A stretch of 64,000 nucleotides of DNA from Serripes groenlandicus (GCA_031761405.1 JASEVX010000013.1:38408363-38472362), one strand, 5' to 3'. Positions 23,267 to 33,375 are shown, counted from the stretch's first letter. The notes: a model not told the origin generated them from the letters alone. Numbers and translations are program-made.

Positions 23267-25930
23267 CACATAGAGAGAAATGGAAAATATGTTAAAGAAC
23301 AATAACAACTGCTCAATGAGCGTAAGTGAAATCAATGAAGTTGAAATTAAAACGTCCAAAATCCTCATATTGAACCGTTTGGAACCATTTGAAATAATTC
23401 CCTACCCTCACGCTATTAGTTTGACACTCCCGAAAAACATAAAACATATCAGCCGTCTCGCGAAAAAACATTATGGCCTCTGCGTAATGGATCGACCAAG
23501 TTGGTTTTATCGCGGGACGGCTCATATTGACACAGCAATCGAAACATATGTAAATAGATGTAAGACCCACTATATATATGCAAGTATAATTAAATGTTAT
23601 GTTATAACCTTATTATTGCCTTTTACAGCCACTGATCGTTCAAGAAACATGTCAGTAACTTGTAACGAACTACTTCCGGTCGTAACCACGACAACAGACA
23701 CGCCCTCTACCACTTCAACAACGACATCGCAATCTACATCAACACAACCCGTGACATCAACATTGATGTCATCAACATCAACACAATCTGTAACGTCATC
23801 AGTGTCGTCATCAACACACAGTTCCACGCAACGTGCGGATCCACTTACAGCTGATGAAGACGATGAAAATGAGATATTGTACCTAGCTATTTTCATCCCG
23901 GTCGGATTTTTCATCATTGTGCCGGTTATATGCATCGTGTTCTGGAAGTAAGTTTTCAAGCACTTGGATAATTGATAGATTGATTGGGGTTTTAACGCCG
24001 GTTTTTCCCCAACAATATTTCAGTCTTATCACGGCGGCCAGTTCGCCGACCCATGTGCTTCCTGGTTGTCTTTTTCAAACAGTACTTCACACAAAAGTAT
24101 TTCCAAGCAACATTTTGCTTGGTTTTAACATAGACTGTTAGCTCTTTGATGGCAAAAGGGGGTTCTAACTCAGAGCATTAGGATTGACAACCCGCGTCTC
24201 TAGTAGACTACCGACTCAGCTAGCAGGGCTTTCATGAGCTTGGTTAATCACAAATGTATAACTTACACGTAATAGGATTGAGGTATTTCCATATATATAG
24301 ACCATGGTGTGGTTTTTTCTATTAAAGCGAACTAACAAAATAACTTCCGTGTACATTACACACTCTATTTGCATACACGGATCCGATTCAATCAGAACGG
24401 TTTGGCAAAGCTCCAAATCTCGGACGTCGATCGTGAACATACACAAACTATAGGAAGTAAATCTGTCGCAAAATAAAAGAAGTCCCTTATTGATTGAGTA
24501 TTACCATACTCGCTCGAATGAATTGCAATTATCGACTCGTACTGTCTCTTTAATTGCCAATTATGTGAATATACAATTCATATGTGAGTAATCGCTCTAA
24601 AGGTCTAGCTTCATTAATTCACTGATGTTAGTGGACTGACAAGTCTATTAAGGACTGACAAGTCTATGAAGGACTGACAAGTCATTGAAGGGAATGTAGC
24701 TATTTGCCCTTGCCTTGGAATAATGTTGTTTGGAATACTAATGCCAGACGGCTAGGAATACATTGTTACATTGTTTGTTTAATGATGTTAAACGCCGCTC
24801 TCAACATTTGTTAAGTTATATCACGGCTACAGAACACGTATTCATGATCACTGGATAAACACATCAGTACTAGGCTAGTAAACGTTCTTGCCCAAGTGCA
24901 CTCAACCATCACCGCCTCGACATGGTTCGATCAACTTACCACCAATATTATATAAGTGAAATACTCTTTACATTGCACTTATTAATCAATAATATCATAT
25001 GCTTTCAGATGCGACAAACGCAAGAAAGGAGGAAGGCGTCTGAAGTACTTGGACAGCGGGAACGCTTCGGGATCAAACCACGACTCTAAAATTCTAGATA
25101 ACTTCATCTACGACATAACCCAAATGGACGTTGTCGACCCTGACAATCCAGCTGTATATGATACTGAGAAAGAAGAAGCCAACGGTAGAGTGTCCACAAA
25201 TCCGATATATGTACCTGATGCTGAGGATCAAGAAACCTCGTTCACGATACACACCAAAATTCCATTAAGGACGGTATCGGCCACTTTACCACCACATCAA
25301 ATGCAGTATGCTAGCAACAATCTATCTTTCAATTTACAAAACTCACAATTTGCAAGGGACTCTGCTGCTTCGCAGACATATGGTACGGCTTTTGCTCCTC
25401 CAGGAGGAAACGAAACTGGAAATAGAGTACCAACATTAAATGGCAGTATAGTGGGTGAGAAACGAAATGACTCGAAACCACAAACTGTCGTAAATCATCT
25501 AAGACAAAGTCGAGCAATAATTAAAGAAGATGGTGATGCAATAGTCATACGTGTTAACGATGCATATTCTAATGATGCATTTCAAAACGATGGTATGAAC
25601 GAACTCCCCAAAGCAGAAGCTAAAGACACAATGAAACAGTCAAAACGCGGCGATGAAAACGTTAGCGCAAACACTGCAGTAATACCTGCAGTAATACAAC
25701 CTCCCAAATCCGTTATTGAACAAACACGCGGTGGTGGGGTAGTGATTCATGTTGGGCGTCCAGCGAACAGCAAACCAAGTGGTCCTGCTCTGGACAACAG
25801 TTCCGCCGCTATCATCGTTCCGGAAATTGTTGAGGAGAGACGATCTGGCACAGCTCTTATACTACCGGGACAAGGACGAGGGGACGAGAATACAGTTTTA
25901 TTCATCAATAACCCTGGGAAAGGATCCTAG
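19631..25930 (+). CDS. SUEL-lectin-like single-pass membrane protein, five visible exons
   Basis: Predicted cell-surface protein. Exons: 19631 (or 19661)-19783, 20935-21157, 21881-22312, 23629-23947 and 25009-25930 (stop TAG). All introns are GT-AG, with donors GTAAGT, GTAAG, GTAATG and GTAAGT. The phases (0, 1, 1, 2) join exactly, and exons 2-5 alone give 631 residues. Order: lectin-like ectodomain, second Cys-containing ectodomain, Ser/Thr-rich stalk, one transmembrane helix, tail of about 306 residues. No start codon or signal peptide is visible in exon 1, so at least one 5' exon lies upstream. The introns hold MITE, PAL-A, SINE and hairpin insertions. The role is unknown. The architecture suggests a glycan-binding receptor or adhesion protein. 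The model is inference from splice signals and matching phases, without transcript data. Confidence 0.8.
19855..20054. mobile_element. MITE-1 copy in intron 1
   Basis: TATGAGCCGTTCCACGAGAC at the left and GAACGGCTCATA at the right. Inner TACGCAGAGTCCACA matches the other copies. About 200 bp with a rearranged interior. Confidence 0.9.
20580..20690 (+). mobile_element. SINE family 2 tail
   Basis: AGCCAGTAAACATACAGG, GTAGGTGAACTGGACGCTGT and GATATAACTGAAATACTTTT are the 3' part of the SINE. The head is eroded. Confidence 0.65.
20714..20829. mobile_element. Foldback hairpin element in intron 1
   Basis: ACTCAAAAGAATCGTCTCA (20753-20771) and its exact complement (20773-20791) are separated by one base. 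Outside this core, AACCCTATGATGTGGAT faces ACCCACAATATAGGGTT and TTATTATCC faces GGATAAAATAA. The total is about 116 bp. A half-copy appears near 36966-37010 (CCCCTATGATGTGGTACC ... ATTCGTCTCAAT). Confidence 0.85.
20935..21157 (+). CDS. Exon 2: second half of SUEL-like domain
   Basis: The acceptor TCTCTTGTAG ends at 20934. The encoded segment has HCNNSGVCCS, then TFDAYNNCSGKHECDNVQ and STYVYMEYTCVK. The Cys-Ser-Gly-Lys-x2-Cys block and the terminal Tyr-x-Tyr-x-Cys strand are hallmarks of SUEL/galactose-binding-lectin domains. Several N-x-S/T sites are present. The donor AAAG|GTAAG leaves phase 1. Confidence 0.75.
21881..22312 (+). CDS. Exon 3: second ectodomain
   Basis: The acceptor TTCATTTACAG ends at 21880. 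This is a symmetric phase 1-1 exon of 144 codons, the usual form of a shuffled extracellular module. It encodes DILNFCGSRSDG, LPNNCKCTVG, VVDMRLHSY, QQYECSSSNFTSDVYARTC and APAMVWFTIE. It has five cysteines and at least three N-glycosylation sites. It is loosely CUB-like in its strand pattern but lacks a definite CUB signature, so I leave it unassigned. The donor GAAG|GTAATG lies 11 bases before a MITE-1 copy. Confidence 0.75.
22324..22576. mobile_element. MITE-1 copy in intron 3
   Basis: Complete copy of 253 bp. Left end GAGCCGTTCCACGAGAAAAC, right end TCTCGTGGAACGGCTC. Internal GAAACAGAAAATCCACAGGA and CCTGCGCGACATGCTAAGGC. It sits 12 bases downstream of the exon 3 boundary. Confidence 0.95.
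22660..22849. mobile_element. PAL-A element lacking one hairpin arm
   Basis: Both ends are present (CCTTTCCAACATACAGCAAA and CTGCAGGTGGAAAAGGGTTA). The left arm TTGAAAACATTGTGGCCAAA is followed directly by TTTCAAAAAGTCGTCTGCTG, so the opposite arm is deleted. Otherwise it is very close to the 18066 copy. Confidence 0.85.
22853..22920 (-). mobile_element. SINE family 1 body scrap
   Basis: CTTTTTATACTGACACCGGC and CATCAGTTGCAAGTACCAGT correspond to the SINE body in minus orientation. Confidence 0.45.
23232..23274. repeat. (TA)n microsatellite
   Basis: About 43 bp of uninterrupted AT dinucleotides in intron 3. Confidence 0.95.
23451..23523. mobile_element. Internally deleted MITE-1 in intron 3
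   Basis: AGCCGTCTCGCGAAAAAAC and GTTGGTTTTATCGCGGGACG face each other across only about 35 bp. The TIRs survive and the interior is gone. The GTCCCGCGA variant is shared with the 26370 copy. Confidence 0.8.
23629..23947 (+). CDS. Exon 4: Ser/Thr-rich stalk and transmembrane helix
   Basis: The acceptor TTGCCTTTTACAG ends at 23628. The exon begins ATDRSRNMSVTC and continues as a stalk of about 55 residues, mostly Thr and Ser, likely O-glycosylated. After an acidic patch (ADEDDENE) a hydrophobic helix ILYLAIFIPVGFFIIVPVIC follows (about 23874-23940). The donor GGAA|GTAAGT leaves phase 2. The part of the open frame before 23629 is intron. Confidence 0.8.
23975..24232 (-). mobile_element. SINE family 2 in intron 4
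   Basis: TTGATTGGGGTTTTAACGCC marks the 3' end (minus strand). CAGTCTTATCACGGCGGCCA, TTCCAAGCAACATTTTGCTT and a decayed tRNA-like head ending near 24232 follow. Confidence 0.8.
24632..24920. repeat. 19-bp triplet repeat and SINE family 3 fragment
   Basis: GGACTGACAAGTCTATTAA is repeated three times (24632-24690). At 24776-24920 a minus-strand SINE family 3 piece has TTAAACGCCGCTCTCAAC, TATCACGGCTACAG, CAGTACTAGGCTAGTAAACG and CTTGCCCAAGTGCACTCAAC. Confidence 0.75.
25009..25930 (+). CDS. Exon 5: cytoplasmic tail
   Basis: The acceptor ATGCTTTCAG ends at 25008. The exon completes the split Lys codon and gives a basic stop-transfer segment KCDKRKKGGRRLKY right after the membrane helix. The roughly 306-residue tail is polar and low in predicted structure. 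It has DNPAVYDTE (NPxxY, 25145-25159) and TNPIYV (NPxY, 25199-25210), motifs of the type read by PTB domains or endocytic adaptors. Three later segments resemble one another (AIVIRVND, GVVIHVGRP, TALILPGQG). Stop at 25928-25930. Confidence 0.85.
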
Positions 25931-26245
25931 ATCCTGGAATATTGTTCTGATTGTTTGAGAGGTTGGTGTGGCGCTCGACACAGAATTAAGTATATCGGCT
26001 TTTGTGTAATATAAGTTTGTACAATTGTTTTATATATCTAAGGCATTTTATAATGGTATCATACCGGAATATAATACCATGATGTTCAGGACAATTGAAA
26101 AATTGTGAATATTTAACATATGTATGTATATATGAATATGTATGGTTAATTTAATTATAACCTTTAACATGATAATCAAGATAACAACTATTTTTGTTCT
26201 GGGCTGGAGGCCTAATATTACATTAAAGAATTCATTTCATATAGT
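25931..26245 (+). other. Probable 3' UTR of the SUEL-like gene
   Basis: Non-coding AT-rich sequence after the stop. ATTAAA at 26222-26227 could be the poly(A) signal. The stretch GGGCTGGAGGCCTAATATTA just before it resembles the 3' ends of the LINE relics at about 870-900 and 59080, so the signal may be LINE-derived. Confidence 0.45.
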
Positions 26246-26369
26246 AAACTTAGACGGTAAGTAATAATGGCTCGCAATAGAGTATATATATATGTTTAGT
26301 GAATATCGAAATTGCATTACTGATTGTGAAAGGTTATTAAGATTAACGCCGTTATACAAAACAATATAT

Positions 26370-26630
26370 GAACCGTCCCGCGAGAAAACCAACATTATGG
26401 CATCTGCGTAATCTATCGAGCCAGATCAGCCTGCGCAGTCCGCGCTGACTGATCCGGGCCGACACATTCCATCTCAGGGGTATAGGGGTATAGATTAATG
26501 ATTCCTTAAACAGAAAATCCACAGGAGGCGAAACGTGTCTATCCAGGTGAGCCTTCGCGGCATGCTTAGGCTGATCCGGGTCGATACTTTACGCAGAGTC
26601 CACAATGTTGGTTTTATCGCGGGACGGCTC
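26370..26630. mobile_element. MITE-1 copy
   Basis: About 261 bp with ends GAACCGTCCCGCGAGAAAAC and GTTTTATCGCGGGACGGCTC and the full interior (CCTGCGCAGTCCGCGCTGAC, GAAACAGAAAATCCACAGGA, ATGCTTAGGCTGATCCGGG). Confidence 0.95.
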
Positions 26631-26814
26631 TTATTCAGACGATTTTTTATGGCCTTGCAGCAGTATCATACTATCAAACTTATGATAACTTTTTTGTTTC
26701 TGGTGTTTCTATCTTGTCGTCAGCTTTTTTCAAAATAGATAACTATTTAATTACAATTATTATATCACACATCTTTCTATACATATTCGCTTCGTCGACC
26801 AGCTGCCTTGTTTT

Positions 26815-26920
26815 ATTAGAGTTTTATGTCGTTTTCAACATAAGTCCTGTTAGATCACGGCGACAGCTCACGTTGTCATGATCCCTGCACAAACAAACCA
26901 GTACTTTGCGAAATACGAGA
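26815..26920 (-). mobile_element. SINE family 3 tail fragment
   Basis: TTATGTCGTTTTCAACATAA, TAGATCACGGCGACAGCTCA and CATGATCCCTGCACAAACAA match the minus-strand SINE 3' half. Confidence 0.65.
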
Positions 26921-27233
26921 TCGACTTGCATTGATCGGTTACGTAGAACATGCTATATTTAGTTATAAATACCTGTACTTGGAATCAGAATTCTATTCCA
27001 TCGTGATTGTATCTGGTAATCAAAAATGCTAACGTACTAAAACCTCACTCGAGACATAATTCCGTCGTTCATCCGTCTGTCGCTCATTTCCAACTCATTA
27101 GATTCTCTTCAAATGTGCTCTGTATGTTTATAGTTTATACCAATGAAAATATATTGAAAATAAACAAATCCTTTAATTTGTTAGTTCATTAATCATTGTC
27201 AAAAAAAGTTTGTAATGTAATTACTACTATGTT

Positions 27234-27457
27234 TAACCCTTTCCCACCTATAAACGCATTTAAACGCATCTGCAGCAGACGACTTTTGAAACATCGTGAC
27301 AAAAGGAGAAAGTGCTCAAAACGAGCAATTTCTCCTTTTGCCACAACGTTTTCAAATATTTTCAGTAATTAAACCTTCATTTTCAAAGGTTTTCCAGAAT
27401 ACTTCTAGATGCTTTCAAGGTGGTCTGCTGCAGATATGACGTATGTTGGAAAGGGCC
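27234..27457. mobile_element. PAL-A element
   Basis: Starts TTAACCCTTTCCCACCTATA. Contains CATCTGCAGCAGACGACTTT, hairpin GTGCTCAAAACGAGCAATTT, CAAAGGTTTTCCAGAATAC and the right end GGTCTGCTGCAGATATGACG...TTGGAAAGGG. Confidence 0.85.
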
Positions 27458-27931
27458 AACGTCAGTTTACATGTATTACCGGGTATGAACCGACCGGGGA
27501 TTGATTGAACTCTGGTCTCTTGCTCTAGAGGCAGTCTCATTTTATCTTCAACCAGTGTGACAGAATCGTTGTTAGTACAGGTTTGAATAATGTAGTGCAG
27601 TGTATTGACATCACTGGAACTACTACACTGTATACATGTTCTGACAGTCAGCTTAATTATAGTCGTAGTTTGTTGTTTGACTCGTATGATAACCTCATAG
27701 GGTCCTAAAATCTACACGTGGTGAATAGTGACGGTACTAAGCAGAAGATTATCGTAACATCTAAGGATGGAAAGGACCAGCCAGCATTATTGTCTGGCGT
27801 ACAGACAAAGTGATTAAACAGCTTTCGGCACCAATCTAGGTGTTTAAAATAAATTAAAATTAAATATCTAGCCGTGCAGAATTAACTCTTTGGAGATCAG
27901 TTATTTTTTTTACATACCATGGTAAAAGGCA

Positions 27932-27979
<48 letters not shown>

Positions 27980-28229
27980 CACCACCAATTCACTGCATTA
28001 TCTTTTATAATAGTAGAATTTCCTATTGTAGTTCCCTTTCTTACGAAAGCCGCAGTAGCTCAGGATGTTATCAGAGTACTAGATACAGTGGAGTCAACTG
28101 GTCTGTCTTTGCTCAGTAATATCCCCTATATTACCCAACCAAACTCATGTGATCTTTACAGAATTCATAGTCTTGTGTTAACTTTTTTAAAGAATGAACA
28201 GTTAATACATTAAAGGATCTATGTGATAA
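27458..28229. other. Mostly unassigned; (TA)n at 27937-27974
   Basis: A long AT dinucleotide run is followed by a tRNA-like fragment (GCAGTAGCTCAGGATGTTA, near 28048). No gene is seen. Confidence 0.5.
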
Positions 28230-30530
28230 GGTAGATTGTTAGTGTTCGTGGGTTGGTGTAAATAGAATCCAACGAACATTTGTAAGTATTCGTGGGTACG
28301 TGTATATAGATGGAGGTAGGCACTAACGATTGTAAGTGTTCGTGGATTAATCTACATATCAGAAGATAGGTAAGCTCATAAGTGTTTGTGGGTTGGTATA
28401 TATAGGTAGACCTTCGTAAATGTTAATGGTTTTGTGTGTATAGGGAGACATGTGTAAATTAGTTAGTATGTCTACATAGGTAGGCATGGTATATTCGTAA
28501 ATGTTAGTTGGTTGGTGTTTATAGGTAGATACGTTACGTGCGTAAGTGTAAGTGGGTTGGTGTTGATATGTAGGCTTGGTATGTTCGTAAATGTTAGTTG
28601 GTTGGTGTTTATAGGTAGAAGCGTTACGTGCGTAAGTGTAAGAGGGTTGGTGTTGATAGGTAGACATGATACGTGTGTAAGTGTAAGTGGGTTGGTGTAT
28701 ATAAGTAGACAAGGTACGTTCGTAAGTGTTAGTTGGTTGGTGTATATTAGTAGACATGGTACGTGTGTAAGTGTAAGTGGGTTGGTGTATATAAGTACAC
28801 ACGGTACGTTCGTAAGTGTTAGTGGGTTGGTGTATATTAGTAGACATGGTACGTGTGTAAGTGTAAGTGGGTTGGTGTGCATAAGTAGACATGGTACGTG
28901 TGTAAGTGTAAGTGGGTTGGTGTACATAAGTACACACGGTATGTTCGCAAGTGTAAGAGGGTCGGCGTAAATAAGTAGACACGGTACGTGTGTAAGTGTT
29001 AGTGGGTTGGTGTATATAAGTAGACATGAAACGTTCGTAAGTGTTAGTGGGTTGGTGTATATAAGTAGACACGATACGTTCGTAAGTGTTAATGGGCTTG
29101 TGTATATACTGTATAGGTAGACATGGGACGTTTGTAAATATTCGTGTGTTCGCGTGTTGGTGTATATACATGTAGGTACAATGTAAACACGGTACCTTCG
29201 TTATGTTTCAGGGGTTGATGCATATAGCTCGACACGGTACGTTCGTAAGTGTTCGTGGGTTGGTGTATGAAGGGCAACACGTTTCGTTCGTAAGTGTTCG
29301 TGGGTTTGTGTATAAAGGGAAACACGGTACGTTCGTAAGTGTTCGTGGGTTTGTGTATAAAGGGAAACACGGTACGTTCGTAAGTGTTCGTGGGTTTGTG
29401 TATAAAGGGAAACACGGTACGTTCGTAAGTGTTCGTGGGTTTGTGTATAAAGGGAAACACGGTACGTTCGTAAGTGTTCGTGGGTTTATGTATATAAGTA
29501 GACAAGGTACGTTCGTAAGTGTTTGTGGATTGGTTTATATTAGTAGACACGGTACGTTCGTAAGTGTAAGTATTTTGGTGTATATAAATACACACGGTAC
29601 GTTCGCAAGTGTAAGAGGGTCGGTGTAAATAAGTAGACATGGTACGTGTGTAAGTGTTAGTGGGTTGGTGTATATAAGTAGACACGGTACGTTCGTAGAG
29701 TTAGTGGGCTTGTGTATATACTGTATAGGTAGACATGGTACGTTCGTAAATATTCGTGTGTTCGCATGTTAGTGTATATACATGTAGGTAGGCACGGTAC
29801 CTTCGTTAGGGTTCAGAGATTGGTGCATATAGCTCGACACGGTACGTTCGTAAGTGTTCGTGGGTTGGTGTATGAAGGGCAACACGTTTCGTTCGGAAGT
29901 GTTCATGGGTTTGTGTATATAAGTAGACACGATACATTCGTAAGTGTTTTTGGGTTGGTGTATATAATAGAAGACACGGTACGTTCGTAAGTGTTACTGG
30001 GTTGGTGTATGACGGGCAACACGTTTCGTTCGTAAGTGTATAAAGTGGAACACGGTACGTTCGTAATTGTTCTTGGGTTTGTGTATATAAGTAGACACGA
30101 TACATTCGTAAGTGTTTTTGGGTTGGTGTATATAATAGAAGACACGGTACGTTCGTAAGTGTTAGTTGGTTGGTGTATATAATACAAGACACGGTACATT
30201 CGTAAGTGTTAGTGGGTTGGTGTTTATAAGTAGACTTGGTACGTTCGGAAGTATTAATGGGCTTGTGTATATATTCGTTAGGGTTCAGGGGGTTGGTGCA
30301 TATAGCTCGACACGGTACGGTTGTAAGTGTTGGTGGGTTCGTGTATGAAGGACAACATGTTTCGTTCGAAAGTGTTCGGAAGTGTTCGTGTGTTTGTGTA
30401 TAAAGGGTACGTTCGTAAGTGTTCTTGAATTGGTGTATAAAGGGGAACACGGTACGTTCTTAAGTGTTCGTGGGCTGTTGTATAAAGGGGAACACGTTAC
30501 GCTTGTAAGTATTCGTAGGTTAGTTTATAC
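28230..30530. repeat. 45-bp satellite array, about 2.3 kb
   Basis: The unit (TAAGTGTTCGTGGGTTGGTG then TATATAAGTAGACACGGTAC-GTTCG) is repeated roughly 50 times with drift. A homogeneous block at about 29280-29500 carries a TATAAAGGGAAACACG variant. Because 45 is a multiple of three, long frames stay open on both strands, up to 270 codons at 28359-29171 minus, with a Thr/Tyr/Pro-rich repeat. Two minus-strand frames and one plus-strand frame overlap, and none has a signal peptide or unique ends. Confidence 0.95.
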
Positions 30531-30880
30531 AGGATTGCTTGTCAAATAGTTAATTATGTAGGGCGAGGGTAAATAAATTCATCACAGTAGGAAGACACGG
30601 TACGCTCGTGTTCTTGGTTTGGTGTATATAGTAGGACATGGTTTGTTCGTTATTATTCATTGGCTCGTGTCGATAGGGATACTGGGTTATAAGAACATTC
30701 ACGAAGATATTTGTTCTACCTATTTACGAGCGCAGTGGTCAGAATGATGTATTCATTAGTCCGCGTTTAATTAATTTCAATAAATGTATTATGGTAAATA
30801 GGTCATTGTCAGGTCAATTTTGTTGAGTTATAACAACAGACTATCTTACCTTAAAACCAACAGTGCAGAAGATAACCCAT
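30531..30880. repeat. Satellite flank, shared with 33.74-33.9 kb and 47.2-47.35 kb
   Basis: After the last satellite units come ACTGGGTTATAAGAACATTC, TTCTACCTATTTACGAGCGC, then GGTCATTGTCAGGTCAATTTTGTTGAG. The same order is seen near 33770-33850 and near 47190-47330. Confidence 0.75.
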
Positions 30881-30884
30881 TCGT

Positions 30885-31060
30885 TTAACCATTTTCCATG
30901 AGCAGAGGTGTTTTGACGCCTCTGAGGGAGGTGACTTTTGGCAGTTAAACCTTTTGCCAATATTAAGTATTTTCAACTGTTTTGATACTTCCTATTTAGT
31001 GATTTTGTATAGTTTTGCCTAGATGTTTTCAACATAGTTATTGCATGTGGGAAAGGTTAT
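30885..31060. mobile_element. Eroded PAL-A element
   Basis: TTAACCATTTTCCATGAGCA and GCATGTGGGAAAGGTTATAA are the ends. GACGCCTCTGAGGGAGGTGA and TTTTGCCTAGATGTTTTCAA are the inner landmarks. Confidence 0.6.
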
Positions 31061-31250
31061 AATTTATAGATGTTATTGACGAATTCAAACTTAAAACTTA
31101 CCAGGCTTAAGTTAAATTAAATCGATATCAGAACTTTTGTCCGCTTCACCAAAAATGATTTCAATCGTTTTAAGCAATTATATAAAAAATCAATGATAAA
31201 TGACTCTTCTCATATTATTAAAACCAATACTAATTATGTTCTTGGTTATT

Positions 31251-31287
31251 GATAATAATAATAATAATAATAAATAATAATAAATAA
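31251..31287. repeat. (ATA)n microsatellite
   Basis: About 12 trinucleotides with one interruption. Confidence 0.9.
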
Positions 31288-31639
31288 AACATCATGGTTA
31301 AACACACCTTGACTATCGTGTGACTTTATAAAATATCCCGTCTCAATTCCTTGTCTAGTAATATTGTGTTTGACTTGTACACTAAAATGAAGGAATTAAC
31401 TCTGCTAATGTTCTGACCTTTTTCAAACTTTAGATATAGAGATAAAAGAGCAATTTAAAACACAAGTATTAATATGTATATTAACAAATGATTTTGGTAA
31501 TTCACATAACATTTACCTATTTACCTATCGGATATAATAATATTAAGATACATGTACCTGATCTTATTAACTCTTTCCCACATACCTTTTTTAGTCTCTT
31601 TTAACTATGTTATATAATGCCTTTATACTTTGGTATGTT

Positions 31640-31830
31640 ATACGGCCTCATTTGTGTAATGGCAGAGCGTATGCTTCGGTGCGAGAGGTAGCGGGTTAGA
31701 TTCTCGGCCAGGTCTTACCACATACTTTCAGAAAATGGTAATCATGGCTTTCCAACCTTGGCCCTCGGGATTGTGGATGTCATATAGTTATACAATTATT
31801 TTAAATCTGCGTAACATATTTATGATGTAG
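31640..31830 (+). mobile_element. SINE family 1, head and part of the body
   Basis: TTTGTGTAATGGCAGAGCGT, TAGCGGGTTAGATTCTCGGC and TGGTAATCATGGCTTTCCAA, ending near GATTGTGGATG. The tail is missing. Confidence 0.65.
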
Positions 31831-31839
31831 TGTTAAGTG

Positions 31840-32110
31840 AACGCAGACATGTTCATTGGCTGTTTCAAATAAGGTCACTCGTATTTCCAACGTCAAAGAT
31901 AAACGGACACTCCGGACTGTTCGACCATAATATACACAGATGTGCCTGCGCCGGTAAGAAGTCATATCAGACTCGTTTTGGTTAGAAACCAGGTCATTCC
32001 AACTTTGTATTAGCTTCTAGAGAAACGCTGTGGATCAGCGATAGTTCAGTCGATACGATGTCGACTTTCAATCCAAGGATCATAAGTTCGAACACCGGCT
32101 GAGCGGTGTC
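31840..32110. repeat. Segmental-duplication block A, copy 1
   Basis: GACTGTTCGACCATAATATA, AAGAAGTCATATCAGACTCG, TTGTATTAGCTTCTAGAGAA and a tRNA-like piece CGATAGTTCAGTCGATACGA recur at 59760-60010 in the same order. A weaker copy lies at 35395-35640. Confidence 0.75.
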
Positions 32111-32564
32111 TTTTTTCGGATGATAAACAAAAGTCAGTATGTATCTGAGTGTTTTCCAATTATGTAATTATGAGTGATTTACAATTTCGATCTCGTCTTT
32201 AATTTTAGATTATAAATATAGAACAATGATTACAAATCACTCTTGATGTCTGCTTTCTGGAATACTAATCAGTACTCGGACCCTTTGTGTTGAGAACACT
32301 GTTTCAATACCATTGTCTGACGACTTAGGAAACACATCTCTTTATACTCTAAATAAATGCCGGCCTCGTCCGGGAATCGCCGAACGTTTTAACAAATGAA
32401 AACCGACTTCGTATAAGAAAGTATAAACTGCTTATTAAAAATACCGACCTCGTTGAAAAACACCGAGCATATAAACGCCGTCTTCGTGCGTACATCACAG
32501 GGCCAATTAGCTAGAGATCATAACATTAGACATGTATTCAAGTTTGACTGACATGCTAAATTTG

Positions 32565-33200
32565 ATTCACTATAATAACCGTTTGATTGGTACCAATAAG
32601 GAGAAGCACTAGCACCCTTTTGTGCTGACATACGAGTAGCGTCTAGAAATATAGGGTTCTTATACATATGCGTACAGTCAAGACTGAGGCAATTCTTAAA
32701 AATGCACCTTTTGTTAAAAACTAGAAGTGTAGCTCCATTAGTGTCACACATCAGGAAGGTTCTACACATAACAGAGTTGTGAATGTTCCTCTCCGCTGTA
32801 ACAATATTTCTATAAAGACAGTTGTTTTGATTTCCTCTTATAACCGTTTGATTGATACTAATAGGGGGATGCAACATGTCCCCTTTTTTTATTAACGCGG
32901 CTTATATACGAGTCGCGTCTAAAGATTTGAGATCTGAAGTCGTATTTGAAGGATATCGGATTTCACAATAGTAAGATACCTGATATCTTTAACTCTTTCG
33001 CACATACTCTGTTTTTGTCTCTTACAACTCTGATTTGAAGTCCTAATGTATCTGCGTAAAGCGATGTATTTTATTCCAATATGTCTTTTTGGGTTAAAAT
33101 TTAGAAGTGTAGCTAATTCAAATATATACGATCTTTTTACGGTGAGTCAATAAGACCGAAAAATGTCAGAAGAAACCTCATATCTACTATAAACGTGACC
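32565..33200. repeat. Segmental-duplication block B, copy 1
   Basis: ATAACCGTTTGATTGGTACC is followed by GAGTAGCGTCTAGAA, AAAACTAGAAGTGTAGCTCC and later GTCAATAAGACCGAAAAATG. A second internal copy of the start is at 32840. The block matches 60530-60830. Frames inside (32518-32877 minus) are not credible. Confidence 0.65.
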
Positions 33201-33204
33201 GCGT

Positions 33205-33375
33205 CTGTTTTGTGTTTTCGATCCCTGGCGGGGTCATTAAAAACCATGTAGTTATGTGTTTCTTGCTAAGCTCTCCGGAATGCGGTGTTATAATCACAAC
33301 TAACTCACTGGTCTCTGGATAAATGGATCAGTAGTATTAGCAACTTGCCCAGGATACGCCTTGATATAACCGAAT
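33205..33375 (+). mobile_element. SINE family 1, partial
   Basis: Head remnant GTTTTCGATCCCTGGCGGGG, body ACTAACTCACTGGTCTCTGG, ATAAATGGATCAGTAGTATT, and the tail CGCCTTGATATAACCGAA. Confidence 0.7.

Noticed and set aside
23280..23628. First half of the frame that ends at 23951 as protein
   Set aside because: It precedes a strong acceptor (TTTTACAG at 23628), contains a MITE remnant, and the exon phase fits only from 23629.
25329..25517. Minus-strand frame inside the tail exon
   Set aside because: It is the antisense shadow of the supported exon 5.
28359..30450. Long frames on both strands with repetitive Thr/Tyr/Pro or Val/Ser composition
   Set aside because: All follow the 45-bp satellite unit. 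Several frames are open at the same place and no unique N or C terminus exists.
28230..30530. CRISPR array
   Set aside because: Units are contiguous with no unique spacers, and the genome is eukaryotic.
32518..32877. 119-codon minus-strand frame
   Set aside because: It lies across a duplicated non-coding block whose start is repeated inside it; the paralogue at 60.5 kb is not open.
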